Part shown: piece by piece, positions 7,600 to 13,527 of the stretch
Numbering within the stretch: the stretch's first letter is position 1
Layout of the letters: every line of letters begins with the position of its first letter
Program-made: the position numbers and the translations under genes
Source of the DNA: an uncultured Amylibacter sp.
GTDB taxonomy: Bacteria; Pseudomonadota; Alphaproteobacteria; Rhodobacterales; Rhodobacteraceae
Reading direction: 5' to 3'
DNA: 20,403 nt
Assembly (NCBI GenBank): GCA_938001995.1
Contig: CALLAV010000058.1
Span: 1-20,403, forward strand
The notes under the pieces: model-generated
What the model saw: only the letters and a program-made list of their open reading frames with translations
What the model was told of the DNA's origin: nothing
Databases searched by the model: none

Positions 7600-8094
7600 T
7601 TACGGTTTGATCAAAATCGGGGTGCCGTCTTTGACCATGGCGTAGATTTCTTCCATTTCCTTGTTCGTCACGGCGATGCAGCCCGCTGTCCAATCGGCTT
7701 TGTTTTTGTCTGCAAACAACACAGGTCCGCCATGAATAAAGATATCACCGCCAGGTGATACACCTGCGGCGCGTGCTTTAGCGACGTCTTGCGCGTTGGG
7801 GTAATCAATGCCGATGGAGAGGTGGAAAGCGGAGTTTGGGTTGCGCCGATCGATGCGGTAAACGCCTTCAGGTGTGCGGCCATCGCCTTCTTTGAATTTA
7901 TGGCCTGCGGGTGCGAAGCCGAGTTCGATGTCGTATTCTTTGAGGGCTTTTGTGCCGTGCAGGAGCCACATTTTACGGGCGGTTTTGTCCACGAGCACTT
8001 GGGTGACTTGTGGGCCGTTGTATTTTTTGAATTTGGATGGGCCGCCGCAAGCAATGAGGGCGAAGGCGGCAAAAATCATTAAAACATAACGCAT
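7600..8094 (-). CDS. L,D-transpeptidase (YkuD domain) lipoprotein
   Basis: A 164-residue YkuD-family protein. MRYVLMIFAAFALIAC ends in a lipobox (L-I-A-C, Cys16), so it is probably anchored in a membrane as a lipoprotein. The YkuD domain begins VTQVLVDKTARKMWLLHG and has EGDGRTPEGVYRIDRRNP, then HGGP (His121) and DWTAGCIAVTN with nucleophile Cys139. This is the shorter ErfK-like arrangement, unlike the Tat-exported enzyme at 6178-6798. The start is ATG at 8092-8094, with AGGA overlapping the rlmN stop (TAGGA) at the right distance; only 10 bases separate the genes, so it is co-transcribed with and coupled to rlmN. A longer frame to 8196 lies inside rlmN and is rejected. Confidence 0.92.
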   Translation of the reverse strand: MRYVLMIFAAFALIACGGPSKFKKYNGPQVTQVLVDKTARKMWLLHGTKALKEYDIELGFAPAGHKFKEGDGRTPEGVYRIDRRNPNSAFHLSIGIDYPNAQDVAKARAAGVSPGGDIFIHGGPVLFADKNKADWTAGCIAVTNKEMEEIYAMVKDGTPILIKP

Positions 8095-8104
8095 TTGTAA
8101 AATC

Positions 8105-9268
8105 CTAAAGTCCGCGTTCCATTTCGGCGCGTGATTTGCGGGCGCGTTCTGTCGCGCTTTTGAGTTGTCCACATGCGGCCATAATATCCTCACCACGGGG
8201 TTTGCGTACAGGGGAAGAATAACCCGCTGCGTTCACAATATCGGCAAAACGGTGGATGCGGTTGTTGGAAGAGCGTTCATAAGGCGCGCCCGGCCATGGG
8301 TTGAAGGGGATCAGGTTGATCTTGGCGGGGATGCCTTTGATCAGCTCCACAAGGCGGTGGGCGTCCTCGTCCGTGTCATTCACGCCTTTGAGCATCACGT
8401 ATTCAAAGGTGATGCGTTCGGCGTTGGACAGGCGCGGATAATCGCGGCAGGCTTGTAGTAGTTCTGCGATTTTGTGTTTGCGGTTGATAGGCACGAGCGT
8501 GTCGCGCACGTCATCCGTTGTGGCGTGGAAAGAAATGGCAAGCATACAGCCGATTTCCGCGCCGACGCGGTAGATTTCGGGCACGATACCAGAGGTGGAC
8601 AGCGTGATGCGGCGGCGGGATAGGGCGATGCCCTCATTGTCCATGGCGATGTGCATGGCGTCGCGCACGTTGTCGGTGTTGTAGAGCGGTTCGCCCATGC
8701 CCATGAGGACGATGTTGGAGACGAGACGTTTTTCGCCAGGTTCGATGTCCCATTCGTTCAGGTCGTCGCGGGCCACCATAATTTGGCCGACGATTTCGGC
8801 GGCGGTCAGGTTGCGCACGAGTTTCTGGGTGCCAGTGTGGCAGAAGGAACAGGTGAGCGTGCAGCCGACTTGGGACGACACGCAAAGCGTGCCGCGATCT
8901 GTTTCAGGGATGTAAACGGCCTCAACCTCGTGTCCGCCTGCGATGCGCAGGAGGTATTTTCGGGTGCCATCGGTAGAGACTTGTTTCGTGACAATCTCGG
9001 GGCGGGAGAGTTGGAATTTGGCGGCGAGGTTGGCGCGGATGTCTTTGGAGAGGTTGGTCATGTCGTCAAAGGACTGCACGCCTTTGACATAGATCCACTG
9101 CCAGATCTGCGCATGGCGCATTTTGATCTGCTTTTCTTTGATGCCCACGTCTTGCAACGCATCGGTCAACTGATCGCGGGTCAGGCCGATGAGATTTGGC
9201 AAGGCATCACCGCCATCCTTGCGTGGGATGGTGAGGACGTTTGGCGTGATCGGTGCGGGTGCGGTCAT
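8105..9268 (-). CDS. rlmN: Dual-specificity 23S rRNA/tRNA adenine-C2 methyltransferase RlmN
   Basis: A cytosolic radical-SAM enzyme that methylates C2 of adenine 2503 in 23S rRNA and A37 in some tRNAs. The protein has 387 residues, close to the family norm. [14 protein letters not shown] holds the radical-SAM cysteines 136, 140 and 143, and [11 protein letters not shown] holds the methyl-carrying Cys366; both are needed for the mechanism. MGMGEPLYN and [22 protein letters not shown] are further family signatures. Start ATG at 9266-9268 ([12 protein letters not shown]), with only a weak GGAA upstream. The upstream minus-strand gene ends at a terminator at 9281-9311, so rlmN probably has its own promoter, or reads through. 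The second YkuD gene follows 10 bases after its stop. Confidence 0.97.
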   Translation of the reverse strand: MTAPAPITPNVLTIPRKDGGDALPNLIGLTRDQLTDALQDVGIKEKQIKMRHAQIWQWIYVKGVQSFDDMTNLSKDIRANLAAKFQLSRPEIVTKQVSTDGTRKYLLRIAGGHEVEAVYIPETDRGTLCVSSQVGCTLTCSFCHTGTQKLVRNLTAAEIVGQIMVARDDLNEWDIEPGEKRLVSNIVLMGMGEPLYNTDNVRDAMHIAMDNEGIALSRRRITLSTSGIVPEIYRVGAEIGCMLAISFHATTDDVRDTLVPINRKHKIAELLQACRDYPRLSNAERITFEYVMLKGVNDTDEDAHRLVELIKGIPAKINLIPFNPWPGAPYERSSNNRIHRFADIVNAAGYSSPVRKPRGEDIMAACGQLKSATERARKSRAEMERGL

Positions 9269-9280
9269 GACGGTTCCAAT

Positions 9281-9311
9281 GAAAAGCCCCCAATCGCGGG
9301 GATTGAGGGCT
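9281..9311 (-). terminator. Intrinsic terminator of the IalB-family gene
   Basis: On the minus strand AGCCCTCAATC (9311-9301) pairs with GATTGGGGGCT (9295-9285) through 11 pairs including one G-U, with a 5-base loop, followed by TTTTC. It lies between the 9347-9877 gene and rlmN. Confidence 0.8.
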
Positions 9312-9346
9312 AATATAGCATGATTGCCAAATTTGAAAGTGTAGCG

Positions 9347-9877
9347 TTAGCCGCAGCGCTTCTCAGCTTCGGCCAATGCGGCGGTGAAGCCAGACAAGGA
9401 AAAGGTGTCTTTTGTCTGTGTGCCACGACGGGATTGTGCGGACACAATCGCCGCTGAACCACGCTTCAAAGCTTCGCGGATTTTGGTGTCGTCGGATGCA
9501 GTGGCAGGCCATGCGTATTCGCCATCAACGAAGAGGTCGAATTTGGCGCCCCCGATATCCAACTGAACGGGCTTGTCTGGGTCAAACGGGTAGCCGCCTG
9601 TAAAGGAGACTTGGCCGTTCACGCCGCCAGAGGGACGGTATGTTACCCAAAGCAGAATGTCAGAGCGTCGTGCGGACACGACTTGACCGCCACGTGTGTT
9701 CACAACTTTGGTCGGTTTGGAGACAACCCAGCATTCTTTGGTGGGTTGGTCTTCGACAAAGACGGACCAGTCGGTTTTCGCGTCGACGCGGTTAGTTGAT
9801 TCCTGTGCGTATGCCACGCTGGCGGCCGCCAGACACATGGCCATGAAGCCACAGGTATATGCCATTGAACGTATCAT
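9347..9877 (-). CDS. Invasion-associated locus B (IalB) family protein
   Basis: A 176-residue exported protein. A signal peptide ends at about residue 24 (SVAYA-QES). The mature part starts with W-S-V-F and ECWVVSKP, as in IalB-like proteins, continues with SDILLWVTYRPSGGVNGQVSF, GYPFDPDKPVQLDIGG, FDLFVDGEYAWPA and a second conserved Cys at the very end (EKRCG), probably disulfide-bonded to the first. In Rhodobacterales such proteins are common and their role is mostly unknown; the Bartonella name does not imply invasion here. I chose ATG at 9875-9877, with GAGAG upstream; an ATG 16 codons earlier would give a poor signal peptide. Divergent from the asparaginase gene. Confidence 0.82.
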   Translation of the reverse strand: MIRSMAYTCGFMAMCLAAASVAYAQESTNRVDAKTDWSVFVEDQPTKECWVVSKPTKVVNTRGGQVVSARRSDILLWVTYRPSGGVNGQVSFTGGYPFDPDKPVQLDIGGAKFDLFVDGEYAWPATASDDTKIREALKRGSAAIVSAQSRRGTQTKDTFSLSGFTAALAEAEKRCG

Positions 9878-9990
9878 GTTTTCTCTCAGCCTTTGAACTG
9901 AAACTGTTTTTGCCTCTTGTCGCATTTTTGCGATCACCCCTTTAATACGGACACAATGTGGTAATGTTGTGGCGTAGGTTCTACGAAAAT

Positions 9991-10035
9991 GCCAGTAGGT
10001 TTGCCAGTATGCAGGCGAAAACGCCGCAGTTTTCG
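9991..10035 (+). promoter_or_regulatory. Direct repeat and leader hairpin upstream of the asparaginase gene
   Basis: GCCAGTA occurs at 9991-9997 and 10003-10009, 12 bases apart, about one helical turn. Next to it CGAAAAC (10016-10022) pairs with GTTTTCG (10029-10035) over a 6-base loop, ending 9 bases before the GGAG ribosome site at 10045. They may form an operator and an mRNA leader structure; function is inferred only from position. Confidence 0.3.
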
Positions 10036-10055
10036 GCGGAAAATGGAGCAAAATA

Positions 10056-11069
10056 ATGGGTTCTTGGGTAAATGTGGCGGAAGTGTGGCGCGGTTCGTTT
10101 CTGGAGTGCGTTCATCGGGGCCGTGCAGTCGTTTGCGATTCACGCGGAGACGTGATCGCGGAATGGGGTGACAGCAGCGGCGTGACGTTGCCACGATCAT
10201 CCAGCAAGATGTTGCAGGCCCTGCCGTTGATTGAAAGCGGAGCCGCGGCGCGGTTCGGGTTGAAGGCGGAGCATTTGGCGCTGTCATGTGCGAGCCATCA
10301 GGGTGCGCATATCCACACGGATCGCGTAGACGTATGGTTAAAAGAACTTGGGTTAAGCGAAAGTGATTTGCGTTGTGGGCCGCAAGAGCCGAGCGCACTG
10401 CCAGAGCGGAATGAGCTGGTTTGCGCGGGCAAAGCCTTTGATCGGACACATAACAATTGTTCGGGTAAGCACAGTGGGTTTTTGACCCTTAACAAGCATC
10501 TGGGCGGAGGGGCGGAGTATGTGGAGCCTGACCATCCTGTGCAGAAGGCCGTGTTGAACGCGTTTGAAGAGATGAGCGGCGAAACCACGGCGGGTTACGG
10601 AATTGATGGCTGTTCCGCGCCAAACTTTGCCTGTTCGCTGCGCGGTGTGGCCACAGCGATGGCGCGGATGGCGGATCCAAAGGGGCTGGGTTCGGTGCGT
10701 GAGGGTGCTGCACGGGATTTAGTGGCAGCTATGAAAGCCCACCCTGATTTGGTGGCTGGCGAAGGTCGCGCCTGCACCGAGCTTATGAACGCAATGGACG
10801 GGCCAACCGTTATCAAAACAGGGGCCGAGGGCGTGTTTATTGCGATCCTGCCCGAACGTGGCCTTGGTGTTGCGTTGAAGATTGAAGATGGTGCGACGCG
10901 GGCGTCAGAATGTGCAATGGCGGCTTTGTTGGTGCGATTGGGCGTGGCGGATGCCAGCCACCCAGCCGTGCAAAAACGCCTACAACCCAAGCAATACAAC
11001 TTTGCTGGGCTAGAGGTTGGTCATATCGCACCAGCCGATAGTTTCTATGCTGGTGGTGCGTTGATTTAG
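10056..11069 (+). CDS. L-asparaginase, Rhizobium etli AnsA / asparaginase_II type
   Basis: A 337-residue hydrolase of the family founded by the R. etli inducible asparaginase, which is unrelated to the E. coli enzymes and has a serine-lysine and zinc-site architecture. The key residues of the R. etli enzyme are here at almost the same numbers: Ser48 and Lys51 in PRSSSKMLQALP, Ser80 in SCASHQG, Cys135 and Lys138 in NNCSGKHSGFL, and Cys186 in YGIDGCSAPN. It would turn asparagine into aspartate and ammonia in the cytoplasm; there is no signal peptide. Start ATG at 10056 with GGAG at 10045-10048. Nearby glutamate synthase and asd use related metabolites but are not in one operon with it. Confidence 0.92.
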   Translation: MGSWVNVAEVWRGSFLECVHRGRAVVCDSRGDVIAEWGDSSGVTLPRSSSKMLQALPLIESGAAARFGLKAEHLALSCASHQGAHIHTDRVDVWLKELGLSESDLRCGPQEPSALPERNELVCAGKAFDRTHNNCSGKHSGFLTLNKHLGGGAEYVEPDHPVQKAVLNAFEEMSGETTAGYGIDGCSAPNFACSLRGVATAMARMADPKGLGSVREGAARDLVAAMKAHPDLVAGEGRACTELMNAMDGPTVIKTGAEGVFIAILPERGLGVALKIEDGATRASECAMAALLVRLGVADASHPAVQKRLQPKQYNFAGLEVGHIAPADSFYAGGALI

Positions 11070-11087
11070 GATCCTGCAAGCAAAACT

Positions 11088-11495
11088 CTAGTTGGACTCT
11101 TGATCGTCGGGGAAATTGATTGCTTCAAACAAGGCGATTTCCCCTTGGCGTAACAATCTGCTGCTGATTGCAGCGACGGCAACATAGTCATTGCCCTTTA
11201 TCGCACTGACGAGGTCATTTGCGACGACGGCAAATTTGCTGAGGCCGATTTGCTCACTGATTGACACGAGCCCCTTAGAAATTTTGGTAGCACCTTGAAG
11301 ATCCCCGCTCATGAGCGTGTATTCTAAACGGCTGAGCCTGTCCGACACCTCGAATGCGGCGCGCTCAACGACATCGCGGCTGGATTCTATCCCTAACGCG
11401 GATTGCAAACTTGCAATTGCTGTTGCTTCAATCACAGAAGGTTCGACGATATTCAGATATTGTACATTGCTACTTACTGCGCAGGAATCTCGCAT
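11088..11495 (-). CDS. Small helical protein resembling an Hpt domain without histidine
   Basis: A 135-residue soluble, nearly all-helical protein with no signal peptide. I do not recognise it as a named family. The segment GATKISKGLVSISEQIGLSK, followed by FAVVANDLVSAIKGNDYVAV, has the layout of a histidine phosphotransfer (Hpt) domain (H-x-L-K-G-x-x-x-x-x-G, then two helices), but the phospho-accepting His position is Lys. Upstream, FEVSDRLSRLEYTLMSGDL could be the preceding helix. ATG at 11493-11495 is used; the ribosome site is weak (GGGTAG). It is divergent from the carbonic anhydrase and convergent with the asparaginase, with 18 bases between ends. The Hpt relation is inference. Confidence 0.7.
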   Translation of the reverse strand: MRDSCAVSSNVQYLNIVEPSVIEATAIASLQSALGIESSRDVVERAAFEVSDRLSRLEYTLMSGDLQGATKISKGLVSISEQIGLSKFAVVANDLVSAIKGNDYVAVAAISSRLLRQGEIALFEAINFPDDQESN

Positions 11496-11633
11496 ATTCT
11501 ACCCATTTCATGTTACTTCACCCACCTGCACCATAGACCCAATGTCGTTTCCCATTCGTTACCCTATAAAATTGGAGTTGTTGCAATTTGCTTTGAAGTT
11601 TAGGAATACGGCGGAACGAAATGGGGAACCCGA

Positions 11634-12287
11634 ATGGATTTTGCAAAACCTTTGCCTTCGTCGATTGTGAAACGATACCACGGTTGGCGTGCCACGACGT
11701 ATGCAGAAAACAAGGCGTGGTACACGAAATTAGCGGATGAGGGGCAGCACCCGCGCGCGATGATTATCTCGTGTTGTGACAGTCGCGTTCATGCCACATC
11801 ATTGTTCGGAGCGGACACGGGTGAGTTCTTTATTCACCGCAACATTGCAAACTTGGTACCGCCTTATGCGCCTGACAAAGATTACCACGGAACATCTGCG
11901 GCAATCGAATATGCGGTGAACACGCTGCGTGTGGTGAACCTTATTATCATGGGCCACAGCCAGTGTGGTGGTGTTGCCGGGTGTCATGCGATGTGTTCTG
12001 GACAAGCGCCTGAGTTGGAGAAAGACACCAGCTTTGTGGGGCGGTGGATGGACATTCTGCGGCCGGGGTACGATCGTGCGCTAAAAGTTGGTGATGATGA
12101 AACAGACCAAATTAAAGAATTGGAAAAGCAATCTGTTCTGATCTCGCTTGAAAACCTGATGACGTTCCCATTTGTGCGCGAACGCGTCGAAAGCGAAGAT
12201 TTGGCGTTGCACGGCGTGTCGATTGATATCCGTTCAGGAGACATGGTGCAGTACGATCCCGTGAACGCGCAGTTTGTCACCGTCTAA
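11634..12287 (+). CDS. Beta-class carbonic anhydrase
   Basis: A cytosolic zinc enzyme interconverting CO2 and bicarbonate. The protein has 217 residues, normal for the class. SCCDSRV gives zinc ligand Cys47 and the Asp49-Arg51 pair, and MGHSQCGGV gives His108 and Cys111, so all metal and dyad residues are present. GEFFIHRNIANLVPP and GTSAAIEYAVNTLRV are further class motifs, and the C-terminal VRERVESEDLALHGVSIDI strand is complete. Start ATG at 11634 with GGGGAA just upstream. It stands alone, divergent from the Hpt-like gene and closed by the bidirectional hairpin at 12309-12342. Confidence 0.96.
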   Translation: MDFAKPLPSSIVKRYHGWRATTYAENKAWYTKLADEGQHPRAMIISCCDSRVHATSLFGADTGEFFIHRNIANLVPPYAPDKDYHGTSAAIEYAVNTLRVVNLIIMGHSQCGGVAGCHAMCSGQAPELEKDTSFVGRWMDILRPGYDRALKVGDDETDQIKELEKQSVLISLENLMTFPFVRERVESEDLALHGVSIDIRSGDMVQYDPVNAQFVTV

Positions 12288-12308
12288 GATCAATCCTGTA
12301 TCCATAGA

Positions 12309-12342
12309 AAAAGGCAGCTCCTTGTGAAAGGAACTGCCTTTT
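12309..12342. terminator. Bidirectional terminator between carbonic anhydrase and a four-Cys gene
   Basis: AAAAGGCAG-C-TCCTT (12309-12323) pairs with AAGGA-A-CTGCCTTTT (12328-12342), 14 pairs with one internal mismatch and a GTGA loop. Each strand ends in four T, so it can end transcripts from both sides. Its arms resemble those of the hairpin at 12885-12912. Confidence 0.85.
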
Positions 12343-12362
12343 CTTGTTTCTAATTTGCAACG

Positions 12363-12716
12363 TTAGCTTTTTGGGCGAACGGTCCCAATCACGACACAAC
12401 GGCCAAAGTTGCCGCGGTTTTCGTTACACACGCGCAATGCTGCGGCTTGTGCTTCGCGCGCACTTGGTGCTGAGAGTGCAATGCCGGCTGTTACTGCTGG
12501 CCCTGGTTCACCACATTCGCGTGGTTTTCCTGTTGGAACGGCAAAGGCAGAGTAGGGCTTTTTGCCGATGGCCCATTTTGCCAAAACGTCGATTGTTTCT
12601 TGGCACATATTGGCTGGAATTACGATTTCTGTACCACCGTGACCATCTGCGAAAGACGCAGTAGATGTGATCAAAGCTGTAGAAAGAATGGCAGTCGCCG
12701 TGAATAGTTTTTTCAT
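12363..12716 (-). CDS. Secreted four-cysteine protein, paralogue 1
   Basis: A 117-residue exported protein of unknown function. The signal peptide ends at about residue 23 (TASFA-DGHGG). The mature part has cysteines 38, 68, 97 and 107, probably two disulfides, and the motifs PANMCQET, LAKWAIGKKPYSAFAVPT, ECGEPG and AALRVCNENRGNFGRCVVIGTV. The last resembles the A-x-x-x-A-L-x-x-C...C-x-V-x end of DUF4189-like domains, but that is only a guess. Close to paralogue 2 (12977-13345) and distantly like paralogue 3 (15332-15697). ATG at 12714-12716 with AGGGGA as ribosome site; the frame continues 16 codons upstream without a signal-like start. Confidence 0.85.
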   Translation of the reverse strand: MKKLFTATAILSTALITSTASFADGHGGTEIVIPANMCQETIDVLAKWAIGKKPYSAFAVPTGKPRECGEPGPAVTAGIALSAPSAREAQAAALRVCNENRGNFGRCVVIGTVRPKS

Positions 12717-12884
12717 TGTTTTGTCCCCTACGAACAGTTTGCGCTGCGTGCTCCACCCGAGCATGCCTTGCGATAAAAACTATTTGGGAACAGGGCGTTG
12801 AAGGTTCAAGAGGGGCATTAAAAAAGAATCGATTATCATAGTTACGCACACGCTTATCCGGGATTTGGACCCCCCCAAAGACAA

Positions 12885-12912
12885 TGGCAGCTCCCGTTTC
12901 CGGAAGCTGCCA
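12885..12912 (-). terminator. Intrinsic terminator/hairpin downstream of paralogue 2
   Basis: On the minus strand TGGCAGCTTCCG pairs with CGGGAGCTGCCA around a GAAA tetraloop, 12 pairs with one G-U, followed by TTGTCTTT. On the plus strand the wobble becomes a C-A mismatch, so the structure belongs to the minus-strand RNA. Strongly resembles the hairpin at 12309-12342. Confidence 0.65.
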
Positions 12913-12914
12913 AT

Positions 12915-12957
12915 GACCCTCTTCTCCCCATTTGGCGCGGTGCCGTCAAAGAGGGTC
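12915..12957 (-). other. Second hairpin in the 3' region of paralogue 2
   Basis: GACCCTCTT (12915-12923) pairs with AAGAGGGTC (12949-12957), 9 perfect pairs, and an inner GGC/GCC stem (12934-12936 with 12942-12944) fits in the loop. It lies between the paralogue 2 stop (12977) and the hairpin at 12885-12912, so the 3' untranslated region is largely folded. The rest of the 12717-12976 gap shows a run of seven C (12870-12876) and nothing else I can name. Confidence 0.5.
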
Positions 12958-12976
12958 CCCTACCAAGTAGATTGGT

Positions 12977-13345
12977 TTATTGCTTGAGCTGAACCGTCGC
13001 GATCACAACGCATCGACCAAGGGCGCCACGGTTTTCGTTGCACACATCAAGAGCAAGGCGACGGGCTTCGCTGACATCATCAGATTGTGCGATACCAGCC
13101 GTTGCTGGTTCACCTGCTTCGCCACATTCCTGTGTGCCTCTGGCCGTTGGCACAGCGAATGTTGTGTATTGTGGCTTGCCATAGGCCCAACGTGCCATTT
13201 CGCGTTTGGTTTCTGGGCATAAGGATGCTGGAACAGCAACTTCGAAATTGGCTGCGTTATAGCCCGAATGTCCGTCGGCCAAAGCAGCAGTTGCCCCTGT
13301 TGTCAGGGCAGCAGCAGTCAAAGTAATTGAAAGAAGATTTTTCAT
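12977..13345 (-). CDS. Secreted four-cysteine protein, paralogue 2
   Basis: A 122-residue exported protein, the nearest relative of the gene at 12363-12716. The signal peptide ends at about residue 23 (AALA-DGHSG). Cysteines 43, 74, 102 and 112 match the four of paralogue 1, with the same ten-residue step between the last two. Shared motifs are PASLCPET, MARWAYGKPQYTTFAVPT, QECGEAGEPATAGIA and DVCNENRGALGRCVVIATV. Start ATG at 13343-13345 with GGGGAA upstream, as in the other two members. Upstream there is a cluster of four GANTC sites. Downstream it has its own two hairpins, so it is probably transcribed separately from paralogue 1. Confidence 0.85.
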   Translation of the reverse strand: MKNLLSITLTAAALTTGATAALADGHSGYNAANFEVAVPASLCPETKREMARWAYGKPQYTTFAVPTARGTQECGEAGEPATAGIAQSDDVSEARRLALDVCNENRGALGRCVVIATVQLKQ

Positions 13346-13403
13346 TTTTTATTCCCCATGTCTGTTTCCGAAGGAAGCAAGTTATTGGTTTTGCTTTCTA
13401 TTC

Positions 13404-13482
13404 GATTCAAATGGGAAGATTCTTTGGTTGTTCAACTACAAAGACCAAAAGAATCATGATCTATTTCACAAGCTGTTGAATC
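13404..13482. promoter_or_regulatory. Cluster of four GANTC sites upstream of paralogue 2
   Basis: GATTC at 13404 and 13418, GAATC at 13451 and 13478: four CcrM-type methylation targets in 79 bases of the 182-base gap before paralogue 2. In alphaproteobacteria methylation of such sites can tune promoters through the cell cycle. The function here is inferred from the clustering only. Confidence 0.35.
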
Positions 13483-13492
13483 TAAGTTGTTT

Positions 13493-13517
13493 ATTCTGCC
13501 CGTCCTGCGGGCAGAAT
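13493..13517. terminator. Strong hairpin downstream of the DUF4139 gene
   Basis: ATTCTGCCCG (13493-13502) pairs perfectly with CGGGCAGAAT (13508-13517) around TCCTG. The T-run (seven T) follows on the plus strand at about 13522-13528, although both flanking genes are on the minus strand, where only AAACAACTT follows. It may end the DUF4139 transcript as a plain hairpin or stop antisense transcription. Confidence 0.55.
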
Positions 13518-13527
13518 ACCTGTTTTT

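Noticed and set aside
7507..7611. Possible small plus-strand ORF starting MPLSRIAAGACGADIF
   Set aside because: It is made of the hairpin row after the CAP gene, has no ribosome site and runs into the convergent transpeptidase gene.
8651..9313. Plus-strand open frame of 220 codons
   Set aside because: Antisense to rlmN, including its radical-SAM motif.
12508..12849. Minus-strand open frame of 113 codons
   Set aside because: Overlaps four-Cys paralogue 1 in another frame on the same strand; no signal peptide or start site.
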